The notes below the pieces were generated by a model that searched no databases, was not told the origin of the DNA, and worked only from the letters and a program-made list of their open reading frames with translations. Source: an uncultured Lentisphaeria bacterium (lineage in GTDB: Bacteria; Verrucomicrobiota; Lentisphaeria; Victivallales; Victivallaceae). From it: DNA of 10,685 bases. Each line of letters starts with the position of its first letter. Within the stretch, counting starts at the first letter, position 1. The stretch is taken from positions 1 through 10,685 of the forward strand of contig CALABZ010000112.1 in assembly GCA_937888615.1 (NCBI GenBank), read 5' to 3'. Both the position numbers and the translations under genes were made by a program. Positions 1-5,999 of the stretch are shown here, in pieces.

Positions 1-303
1 CCGTGCCGCGCTGATCTGATCAGCCCCGTCCTTCAAGTCTTTGGCGGCCTCATAAGCGGGGGCGCGGCGTTCCGACAGGATGGCATTTTCCTTCACATAA
101 ATATTGCAGGCCTCCCGGTCGCCGCAAGTCAGTTCGACGAAGTTGCGGACCTTGCGTTTCAGGCAGACGTCGGTAACGATGCCGCGTCCGGTTTCGGGGT
201 CCAGCCGCGGCAGGTTGCCGGCATCGGGATCGCCGTTCGGATTGCCGTTTTTCACGTCGAACAACAGGACGAATTCATAGCGGTTGTTGATGGGTTCACT
301 CAT
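1..303 (-). CDS. cas7: Cas7c (Csd2), type I-C Cascade backbone subunit, N-terminal 101 residues (cut by window edge)
   Basis: Cas7c polymerises along the crRNA as the Cascade backbone. The open frame runs from an ATG at 303-301 to the left edge with no stop, so the gene is partial. The translation starts MSEPINNRYEFVLLFDV and continues with the family's N-terminal signature NGNPNGDPDAGNLPR (residues 19-33), then GRGIVTDVCLKRKVRNF (39-55). This block is the first RRM strand and the following loop of Csd2 proteins. A ribosome site GGAGAG lies 6 bases upstream of the ATG, inside the last codons of cas8c, and only 3 bases separate the cas8c stop from this start. It is co-transcribed with cas8c, cas5c and cas3. 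In type I-C loci cas4, cas1, cas2 and the array normally follow, here beyond the window. The family call is very secure; the remaining two thirds of the protein cannot be judged. Confidence 0.96.
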   Translation of the reverse strand, partial: MSEPINNRYEFVLLFDVKNGNPNGDPDAGNLPRLDPETGRGIVTDVCLKRKVRNFVELTCGDREACNIYVKENAILSERRAPAYEAAKDLKDGADQISAAR

Positions 304-306
304 TTT

Positions 307-672
307 TTACTCTCCTTTATCTTCTTTGTTGTCGTTTTTGCGATACAAGTCGTTTTTCTGCTGATAATAACCGATAGCGAACAAGCCCTGTTCCTGAAGG
401 TTCAGGCGCGACGGAAACGCCGGTAATTTCTCCATGATTTCGCGGATAATATTCTCAGCGACAAAGCCGTAGCGGGCTTTGGCCATATGATGCTGGGCCA
501 TGCTCAACAGCCGCGGAAAGACGGTCGCGGGGGTGGCGGAAGCGGCCCCCCAGAAACGATCTTTGACCGTCGCATTTACTTTGCCGAGGGCATCGAACTG
601 CACTTTTTCCAGCACGGCGAAAAGCCGTCCCATCAGATAACCGGCATCGGTTCTGTTTTCATCCAGAGACAT
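307..672 (-). CDS. cas11c: Cas11c small subunit, made from an internal start within cas8c
   Basis: In type I-C systems the small Cascade subunit Cas11c is known to be translated from an internal start in the 3' part of cas8c, in the same frame. Here residue 445 of Cas8c is an ATG at 672-670. It is preceded by GGAGGT with about 5 bases between GGAGG and the ATG, one of the best ribosome sites in the window. The site is formed by the codons for Met-Glu-Val-Pro just before it. The product starts MSLDENRTDAGYLMGRLFAVLEKVQ in pattern, ending at the cas8c stop: 121 residues, the expected Cas11c size and probably a helical bundle. It should coat the crRNA-target belly of Cascade beside Cas7c. The nearby Met441 has no comparable ribosome site. 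The phenomenon is established for the family; its use here is inferred from the ribosome site and position. Confidence 0.8.
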   Translation of the reverse strand: MSLDENRTDAGYLMGRLFAVLEKVQFDALGKVNATVKDRFWGAASATPATVFPRLLSMAQHHMAKARYGFVAENIIREIMEKLPAFPSRLNLQEQGLFAIGYYQQKNDLYRKNDNKEDKGE

Positions 673-2004
673 AGGAACCTCCATATTGTAATTTCTGGTT
701 AAAACTGCTTTGAAAATTGCGGCGCGGAGATAGGAGATCCGCCGGTCCGCCCGGATTCGATTGAGTACGCCATAATAAAGCGGCATCGGATAAGGAGTTC
801 CCTCCATTATCGCCCGCATTAACGTGCCGTTGAGAACCGGCGAGATGTTTTTGGGCTCACGGGCAGTTTCCCGCAACAGTTCCCATATGCCGGGGTTGAG
901 CGGATCGCGTTCGAACGAGCGTTCCATTTCCAGATCCTTAAAATGCTTCCCGATGCGCCGCATTAACTGTTCGACCGGATCAACATGCCAAAAACGAATC
1001 GCCATTCGACCTTTACAGATTGAAAATCCAAGAATATAAAACTTGAGGTCAATATCGGGTTCTATTTGACTGGGGAGCTTGCCTTTGCGAAGTGACTCCA
1101 GAAAATTATTAAGGATATCCCTATCGTGTCCAGTTAGAGCCGGGTCGTTCGGGTTAAGTATTTGATGAAAAAAATCTTCAGCGACAGATTTTCTTTCGCT
1201 CCAAAACACGTATATGGTATCGCCTATCGTTATATTATGTTGAACTGTATCAAAGAGATATTTCAAGGCTGTCGAACTTTTAAATTCCTCATCCACGTGG
1301 ATGGAGGCATTTTCTCCCCGTTTTTTTCCATATGATTCAAAAGCCGATTTATTAAAAGAGATCAGAGAAACCCCGGAGCCAAATTTAAACTGGGCATATT
1401 GAGGTTGAATATCTCCTACTTCATCACTTAAAAACGACCGTCCCTGGGGATATTCTTCTTTTGCGATATGATCTTTCCATAATTGGATTGCGGCAGGGCG
1501 TTCATGGACAAATTGATGTTCACCTTTTAATCTAAACGCTATCCATTTGGCCTTATCCCCCGACATTTCTTTCCATAACGGTAATTCAGGTGTTTTCGAA
1601 AAATCCCAGTTTTCCAAAAAGCGAATAACCGCTTGAATTCCAACATCATCGGTATTCGTTGAAACCTCTTTAATCAAGTTCGTGAAAGAAATTTTATACT
1701 CTTCAGTAACGGAATTGTCAGCCATACCAAAAATATAATTGACTTTATCCACGAGAAAATTGGGTGTCGTAGCGGCTCCACTAGACCGAACATTCACTGT
1801 ATTCGAATAAGGAACTATGGATGTTTTGTACTTAAAATTATTCTTAGGCAGTGGAATCCTCAAGTCAACAGGAGCTCCAATAAGATTACCGTTTTCATCA
1901 ATCTCTATATAAAACCCAATATTCTCGGCACTAAAACCAAAACAGGGAACTTCTTCATTCTCCGCGAGGCGGTCGTAGAGCGAAACCAGAGATTGAATAA
2001 TCAT
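307..2004 (-). CDS. cas8c: Cas8c (Csd1), type I-C Cascade large subunit
   Basis: Cas8c is the large subunit of I-C Cascade. Its N-terminal part recognises the PAM and it helps recruit Cas3 at the non-target strand. The 565-residue product has the usual length and Csd1-family landmarks: the MIIQSLVSLYDRL start, a GSGVSLISFNKSAFESYG block near residues 209-226, STALKYLFDTV near 244-254, GDTIYVFWSE near 261-270, and LGFSICKGRMAIRFW near 325-339. The start ATG at 2004-2002 overlaps the cas5c stop as ATGA, implying translational coupling. The C-terminal region (from residue 445) can be translated separately as Cas11c, described in its own entry. Odd: DNA for roughly residues 14-331 (about 1010-1965) is near 30-43% GC in the rows I counted, while the rest of the gene and neighbouring genes are about 47-67%. 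This suggests recombination or divergent ancestry of the N-terminal part. The frame is intact, with no frameshift seen. Confidence 0.95.
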   Translation of the reverse strand: MIIQSLVSLYDRLAENEEVPCFGFSAENIGFYIEIDENGNLIGAPVDLRIPLPKNNFKYKTSIVPYSNTVNVRSSGAATTPNFLVDKVNYIFGMADNSVTEEYKISFTNLIKEVSTNTDDVGIQAVIRFLENWDFSKTPELPLWKEMSGDKAKWIAFRLKGEHQFVHERPAAIQLWKDHIAKEEYPQGRSFLSDEVGDIQPQYAQFKFGSGVSLISFNKSAFESYGKKRGENASIHVDEEFKSSTALKYLFDTVQHNITIGDTIYVFWSERKSVAEDFFHQILNPNDPALTGHDRDILNNFLESLRKGKLPSQIEPDIDLKFYILGFSICKGRMAIRFWHVDPVEQLMRRIGKHFKDLEMERSFERDPLNPGIWELLRETAREPKNISPVLNGTLMRAIMEGTPYPMPLYYGVLNRIRADRRISYLRAAIFKAVLTRNYNMEVPMSLDENRTDAGYLMGRLFAVLEKVQFDALGKVNATVKDRFWGAASATPATVFPRLLSMAQHHMAKARYGFVAENIIREIMEKLPAFPSRLNLQEQGLFAIGYYQQKNDLYRKNDNKEDKGE

Positions 2005-2642
2005 GACACCACCTCCGAACGACGGCAGTCAATGACCCCGTCGATCATTTTCGCCCGGAAAAAATACGGCTGTTTGTCGTTGGCGAAATCAATGTCGTAC
2101 AACATGAATCCGAGGTCTTTCTCCCCTTTGTGCACCGACTCCGGCACGGTTTCGCACCATTCGAAGTACACCGGAAACTCACGGCAACCGAAATAGGGCC
2201 GATGAAAACACTGCCCCCCTTTGACCCGCCGTTCGAACATCGCCAGATGTTTGCCCGGATTGTCGTCGGCCGTCTGCCCGGTGAACGAAAATTCGGCCTC
2301 GATCACGTACTCCACGTCCCGAAGCACCATCGAAGCACGCTGCTGCCGGTCTTCCTCAATGTATGCGCTGAGTTCTCCGCCCTGATTCATGGCCCGCGAT
2401 ATCGCCGCAGGCGGAATTTTCCCGCCCAACTCATTGCGGCGGATATTTTCGAACCGAATCGGCTTGATCACGTGAATCCGGTTAATCTCCCATGTGATCG
2501 CCGGTTTCCAGTAGATCGCCTCGAGAATACCCCGCGCCGCCGAGGGCGTCATGACATCGTAGCTGACGCGCTCGACCTTCATTTCCGGACGGGAGAACAG
2601 CGCGTAATCCCCCCATACCCTGATTGCAATTCCATAAGACAT
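2001..2642 (-). CDS. cas5c: Cas5c (Cas5d), type I-C pre-crRNA processing endoribonuclease and Cascade subunit
   Basis: In type I-C, Cas5c replaces Cas6: it cuts pre-crRNA at the repeat stem-loop and stays bound to the 5' handle as a Cascade subunit. The product begins SYGIAIRVWGDYALFSRPE, typical of the family, with SYDVMTPSAARGILEAIYWKP around residues 27-47 and FERRVKGGQCFHRPYFGCREF further on. The catalytic set known from characterised enzymes (Tyr, Lys, His) is plausibly Tyr44 and the Lys131-His132 pair in NPGKH; this alignment is by eye. I chose the ATG at 2642, giving 213 residues, because AGGAGGTG lies just upstream with good spacing. The in-frame GTG at 2648 overlaps that ribosome site and is unlikely to be used. 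The gene follows cas3 after a 33-base AT-rich spacer and overlaps cas8c by ATGA. Confidence 0.95.
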   Translation of the reverse strand: MSYGIAIRVWGDYALFSRPEMKVERVSYDVMTPSAARGILEAIYWKPAITWEINRIHVIKPIRFENIRRNELGGKIPPAAISRAMNQGGELSAYIEEDRQQRASMVLRDVEYVIEAEFSFTGQTADDNPGKHLAMFERRVKGGQCFHRPYFGCREFPVYFEWCETVPESVHKGEKDLGFMLYDIDFANDKQPYFFRAKMIDGVIDCRRSEVVS

Positions 2643-2675
2643 CGTCACCTCCTGTCGTTTTATATATAAAATTTT

Positions 2676-4844
2676 TCAGCAGATAAAATTATCGTCGGAA
2701 ACCTCTACTATGACTCCGGTGGCTTCCGAGTAAAGTTTCGGGTTATCCAGCACATACACGCCCGGATAAGGCTCGTCCAGCCATCCTTTCAAGTTCTGGA
2801 ACTGGTTTTCATAAAGCTGTACGGTATATTGCTGCAGCTTGCGCAGTACAAACCCGACATTGCCTTTCTCCGCCGCCAACTGCGCCGCCAACGCCCGGGC
2901 CTCCGGTTCCAGCGCCACCACAATCGGACGGGCAGCATCCTTGATCATCCTGAATTCCGCAATCTTCTGAAATTGGATGTCCGCCCCAAATGCGTTACGG
3001 CAAGTTTCCAGAATACCATCGTCATCCATATGCCCCTGACGCACCCAATAATAATCGCGAAAATACTCACGGACGCATTCCGGTTCCAGCAGTGCTCCGC
3101 TGAAACGCTCCAGCAGGGGTTCGGCACACTCGGCGGTAAGCCTGAAATACCCCGGCGGCGTCCCCTCCTCCGGCTTGAAAATATAAACGTCTCCGATCAC
3201 CCGGCGGCCCTCGCGGTTGCAGCGTCCCGCCGCCTGTGCGATACTGTCGATCCCCGCCAGGGCTCGAAACACCACCGGGAAATCCACATCCACCCCTGCC
3301 TCAATGAGTTGGGTGCTCACGACCAGGCACGGTTCGCCTTTTTCCAGCTTCTCGCGAATCGTTTTCAGCGTCCGACGGCGGTGAATGGGGTACATCAAAG
3401 CGCTGAGGTGATAGACGTCCCGCCCTCGTTCCTTCAGGGCGTTGTACAAATCAAACGCCTGTCGCCGGGTACTCACAATCGCCAGCGACTGATCGTGCGT
3501 CGCCATCCGTTCCGCGATCTCGGGAATTCCGCATACGCCGAGGTCATGCAGCCGCGTCCGCCGAAGCCCCCGAAATAAAGCCGGAACATCCCGGATGATC
3601 TCGCGGACATTTTCCAGTCCGTCTTCGAACGCTTCCCGCACCTCCACCGCCGGCTGGGTCGCCGTGCACAGCACCGAAGTCACGCCGTAATTGGCGGACA
3701 ATTCGCGGATCGCCTCCAGACAGGGCATCAGTTTCTCCACCGGGATCGCCTGCACTTCATCGAAAATCACTACACTGTCGGTAATATTGTGAAGTTTGCG
3801 GCATCTTGAAGTTCCCGCCGCATAAAGGGATTCGAAAAACTGAACGGTCGTAGTCACAACCACCGGCATGTCCCAATTTTCAGCGGACAGTTTGCGGCTC
3901 CGGTCCGCCTGGTCAAAGTCGTAATTGCTGTGGTGCTGGAGCACGGCCTCCTCGCCCAGCATCCGTTCAAACACATCGGCATTCTGCTCGATGATACTGG
4001 TAAACGGAATTACATAAATGATCCGCCGCTTGTTGAATTTCTGTGCATGACGGAGCGCAAAAGCAAGGGATGCCAGCGTTTTCCCGCCGCCGGTGGGGAC
4101 CGTCAGACTGAAAATTCCCGGCTCCGTTTCCGCCGCGGCCAGACAGTCCTCCAACACACCGGCGCGTATCGTATTGACCGCCGACGCGGGGGCATTCCTG
4201 CATAATTCGCCGAATTTCCGGTCGAACCGTTTCTGCAATTCGGCGAGGGAGGGATAACGCCGGCGCACCGCGCTTTTTTCCGGTTCCATAAAGGCTTCCG
4301 TATCCAGAAAATCCGCGTCCACCAGGCACGAGAACAACATCCGTCCCAGCATTTGGACCTGAAAACCCGCCAAACTCTGTTTCAGCCGTTTCAATTTCGG
4401 AATCTTCGGATGATTAAGTTCAGGAACTTCGACTTCCAGCTTCTCCAATTCTTTCTTTAATTTTTCCTTCAAGCCGTGACCGCTGTCCTGCGTCCAATCC
4501 GGCAATCCGCCGTGATGTCCGGAAATACAATAGGCGAGCAGTTTGCCGGGTATGGCAAGGCGTTCGGAACAAATTCGGGCCCCGGGCGTGGAATGGTCGC
4601 CGCCACTGCCCTGAAAATCCGCTTTGAATTCATCCTCGATTCCGTTGGCGTGCCGTATATAGGCCTGAAACCGCCTGCTGCCCTTGCCGATATCGTGCAG
4701 TATTCCGGCGATAAAAGCAAGCTCCTGTCCGTCAAAGGATTTTGCAAATCCAGCCGCCAGGCGTGCCACGTTGTTCAAATGGTCGTTAAGCGATTGCCAT
4801 TGCTCGACCGGTTCGTCTTCCCTGCTGTGAGCATAATAATCCAT
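2676..4844 (-). CDS. cas3: Cas3 nuclease-helicase (HD nuclease plus DEAD-type helicase), type I-C
   Basis: Cas3 is recruited by Cascade at an R-loop and nicks, unwinds and degrades the displaced DNA strand. The N-terminal HD nuclease shows NDHL (His22), LHDIGK (His50-Asp51), DHS (His84) and SGHHGG (His110-His111). The helicase shows Walker A TGGGKT (251-256), Walker B DEVQ (362-365), TATQ (394-397), VVSTQLIEAGVDVD (about 509-522) and motif VI QAAGRCNREG (537-546). All key residues are present, so it looks active. I chose the ATG at 4844 (722 residues): the protein then begins MDYYAHSREDE, the normal family start, with GGGAG about 9 bases upstream. Starts at 4931 and 4880 add residues unlike the family, have poor ribosome sites, and would place a leader inverted repeat in coding sequence. 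It is first in the cas operon, read divergently from thi4. Confidence 0.96.
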   Translation of the reverse strand: MDYYAHSREDEPVEQWQSLNDHLNNVARLAAGFAKSFDGQELAFIAGILHDIGKGSRRFQAYIRHANGIEDEFKADFQGSGGDHSTPGARICSERLAIPGKLLAYCISGHHGGLPDWTQDSGHGLKEKLKKELEKLEVEVPELNHPKIPKLKRLKQSLAGFQVQMLGRMLFSCLVDADFLDTEAFMEPEKSAVRRRYPSLAELQKRFDRKFGELCRNAPASAVNTIRAGVLEDCLAAAETEPGIFSLTVPTGGGKTLASLAFALRHAQKFNKRRIIYVIPFTSIIEQNADVFERMLGEEAVLQHHSNYDFDQADRSRKLSAENWDMPVVVTTTVQFFESLYAAGTSRCRKLHNITDSVVIFDEVQAIPVEKLMPCLEAIRELSANYGVTSVLCTATQPAVEVREAFEDGLENVREIIRDVPALFRGLRRTRLHDLGVCGIPEIAERMATHDQSLAIVSTRRQAFDLYNALKERGRDVYHLSALMYPIHRRRTLKTIREKLEKGEPCLVVSTQLIEAGVDVDFPVVFRALAGIDSIAQAAGRCNREGRRVIGDVYIFKPEEGTPPGYFRLTAECAEPLLERFSGALLEPECVREYFRDYYWVRQGHMDDDGILETCRNAFGADIQFQKIAEFRMIKDAARPIVVALEPEARALAAQLAAEKGNVGFVLRKLQQYTVQLYENQFQNLKGWLDEPYPGVYVLDNPKLYSEATGVIVEVSDDNFIC

Positions 4845-4860
4845 ACCCCATGTCTCCCGA

Positions 4861-4907
4861 TTCCCGAATGCCGTATCCATGATTAAAACCCAAGGAGGAT
4901 TCGGGAA
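4861..4907 (-). repeat. 9-bp inverted repeat in the cas3 leader
   Basis: TTCCCGAAT (4861-4869) and its exact complement ATTCGGGAA (4899-4907) are separated by 29 bases. In a cas transcript starting near 4920 they would form a stem ending 16 bases before the cas3 ATG. The same 5' arm could instead pair with TCGGGAG just downstream, which contains the cas3 ribosome site, so two competing folds are possible. It could equally be a DNA operator dyad. No function is shown. Confidence 0.5.
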
Positions 4908-4926
4908 AATTCTACAATCCGAAATA

Positions 4927-4954
4927 ACCATACCAGTCTTTCATTGTTTTGCAA
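4927..4954 (-). promoter_or_regulatory. Tentative promoter for the cas operon
   Basis: Read leftward, TTGCAA (4954-4949) and TATGGT (4932-4927) are 16 bases apart. Each matches the sigma70 consensus at four of six positions. Transcription would start near 4920 and give a leader of about 76 bases before the cas3 ATG at 4844. The match is modest, and other AT-rich stretches nearby could serve. Confidence 0.3.
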
Positions 4955-5022
4955 GAGAACATCAAGAAAATCCGGCATTTTTCCCCAGTCGCATACTTTC
5001 GTGTATTTCTCGCAATCCGTCC

Positions 5023-5051
5023 TTGAAAGATCGGGGCAGGACCGGTATATT
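5023..5051 (+). promoter_or_regulatory. Promoter of the thi4 transcript
   Basis: TTGAAA (5023-5028) and TATATT (5046-5051) are separated by exactly 17 bases, a good sigma70-type promoter. The start point would fall near 5058, right at the 5' end of the TPP aptamer, so the leader to the thi4 ATG is about 140 bases. It is divergent from the cas operon. Confidence 0.65.
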
Positions 5052-5059
5052 ACCAGTAA

Positions 5060-5139
5060 CACGGGGTGCTTCGGCCATTCGGGCCGGTGCTGAGATCATA
5101 CCCATCGAACCTGATCCGGGTAATTCCGGCGTAGGAAGC
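5060..5139 (+). promoter_or_regulatory. TPP riboswitch (THI element) controlling thi4
   Basis: This is the thiamin pyrophosphate aptamer. The THI-box blocks are all visible. GGGGTGC starts at 5063. A hairpin follows (CGGCC 5072-5076 pairing with GGCCG 5082-5086). CTGAGA (5090-5095) binds the pyrimidine part of TPP, then ATACCC (5098-5103) pairs back to GGGT (5064-5067) as P2. Next comes ACCTGATCCGGGTAATTCCGG, split here as CCTGATC plus a CCGG/CCGG stem around GTAATT, and GTAGGAAG closes the motif, with CCT/AGG closing the pyrophosphate-sensing arm. The basal P1 helix is not obvious: the bases before GGGG (AACAC) do not complement those after GTAGG (AAGCC). It lies directly between a promoter and thi4, so thiamin feedback on thiazole synthesis is the clear role. 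Confidence 0.93.
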
Positions 5140-5161
5140 CGCCATTCGTTTTTGCGTTGCG

Positions 5162-5195
5162 CTGTTTCCTGTCGTAAAAAAAAGAAGGGAAGCAG
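5162..5195 (+). promoter_or_regulatory. Candidate ribosome-site-sequestering stem of the thi4 riboswitch
   Basis: CTGTTTCCT (5162-5170) can pair with GGGAAGCAG (5187-5195), nine pairs including two G-U. This would bury the thi4 ribosome site (AGGGA, 5186-5190, 7 bases before the ATG). The same GTTTCCT (5164-5170) can instead pair with AGGAAGC (5133-5139) at the 3' end of the aptamer. That makes a plausible two-state translational switch: TPP-bound aptamer leaves GTTTCCT free to close the ribosome site. No intrinsic terminator is seen between aptamer and gene, which fits translational control. This comes from manual pairing only. Confidence 0.5.
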
Positions 5196-5197
5196 AA

Positions 5198-5980
5198 ATG
5201 TCTGCGGAAAACATCATTTCGTCCGTCATCGTCCGTCAATTCAGCAACAAACTCATCGAACACCTGCAGTTGGACGCCGCCCTCGTCGGCGGAGGCCCCT
5301 CCTGTCTGGTCGCCGCGCATTACCTCGCCCGGCAAGGCGTAAAAGTCGCGGTATTCGAGCGTAAGTTGGCGCCCGGCGGCGGCACCTGGGGCGGCGGCAT
5401 GCTGTTCAACGAAGTGCTGGTGCAGGAAGATGCGCTGGCGATTCTCGACGATTTTTCAATCCATTACAACAAAGTGGAAGACGCCGAGGGCTACTACACC
5501 CTTGACTCGGTCGAAATGGCCAGCGGGCTGATCTTCGGAGCCTTACAGGCCGGAGCGAAAATCTTCAACACCGTCAGCGTCGAAGACCTGGTATTCAAGG
5601 ACGGCAAAGTCAACGGACTGGTCATCAACTGGACCCCCGTCGAACGGCTCGGCATGCATGTCGATCCCCTTACCGTCATTTCCAAATGCGTGCTGGACGG
5701 CACCGGCCATCCCAGCGAAATCATGAAGCTCGCCGTCGACAAGGCCCATGTCAAACTATCCACGCCCACCGGCACCATCATGGGCGAAAAACCGATGTGG
5801 GTGGACAGCGGCGAAGCCTCCACCGTCGCCAATACCGGCGAATATTATCCGGGGCTCTTCGCCTGCGGTATGAGCGCCAACAACGTCATGGGCGGCTACC
5901 GGATGGGCCCCATTTTCGGCGGCATGTTGAAATCCGGCCGCAAAGTCGCCGAACAGATTCTCGAATTTCTACAGAAATAA
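5198..5980 (+). CDS. thi4: Thiamine thiazole synthase Thi4, sulfide-dependent (non-suicide) type
   Basis: Thi4 converts NAD and glycine plus sulfur into the adenylated carboxythiazole (ADT) precursor of thiamin. The 260-residue product shows the dinucleotide-binding VGGGPS (30-35) with Glu54 after the second strand, the GGGTWGGGM loop (60-68), a GTGHP motif (168-172), and the C-terminal GGYRMGPIFGGMLKSG block typical of Thi4. Yeast Thi4 donates sulfur from its own cysteine (Cys205) after the GHDGPFG segment. Here the only cysteines are 36, 164 and 223, and none lies after GTGHP, so this should be the catalytic, iron- and sulfide-dependent type known from methanogens and anaerobic bacteria. 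Such enzymes need little oxygen and free sulfide, hinting at an anaerobe. The start ATG at 5198 has AGGGA 7 bases upstream. It is a single-gene unit behind a TPP riboswitch. GHP in place of the usual GHD is unusual. Confidence 0.93.
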   Translation: MSAENIISSVIVRQFSNKLIEHLQLDAALVGGGPSCLVAAHYLARQGVKVAVFERKLAPGGGTWGGGMLFNEVLVQEDALAILDDFSIHYNKVEDAEGYYTLDSVEMASGLIFGALQAGAKIFNTVSVEDLVFKDGKVNGLVINWTPVERLGMHVDPLTVISKCVLDGTGHPSEIMKLAVDKAHVKLSTPTGTIMGEKPMWVDSGEASTVANTGEYYPGLFACGMSANNVMGGYRMGPIFGGMLKSGRKVAEQILEFLQK

Positions 5981-5999
5981 CCGAATCGCCAAGGCGCGA

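Noticed and set aside
4845..4931. Longer cas3 N terminus starting at 4931 or 4880
   Set aside because: The extra residues do not resemble Cas3, the ribosome sites are poor, and the stretch contains a perfect inverted repeat and a candidate transcription start.
1..5000. CRISPR repeats or spacers near the cas genes
   Set aside because: No regularly spaced repeat of 28-37 bases is visible; in I-C loci the array normally lies beyond cas2, outside the window.
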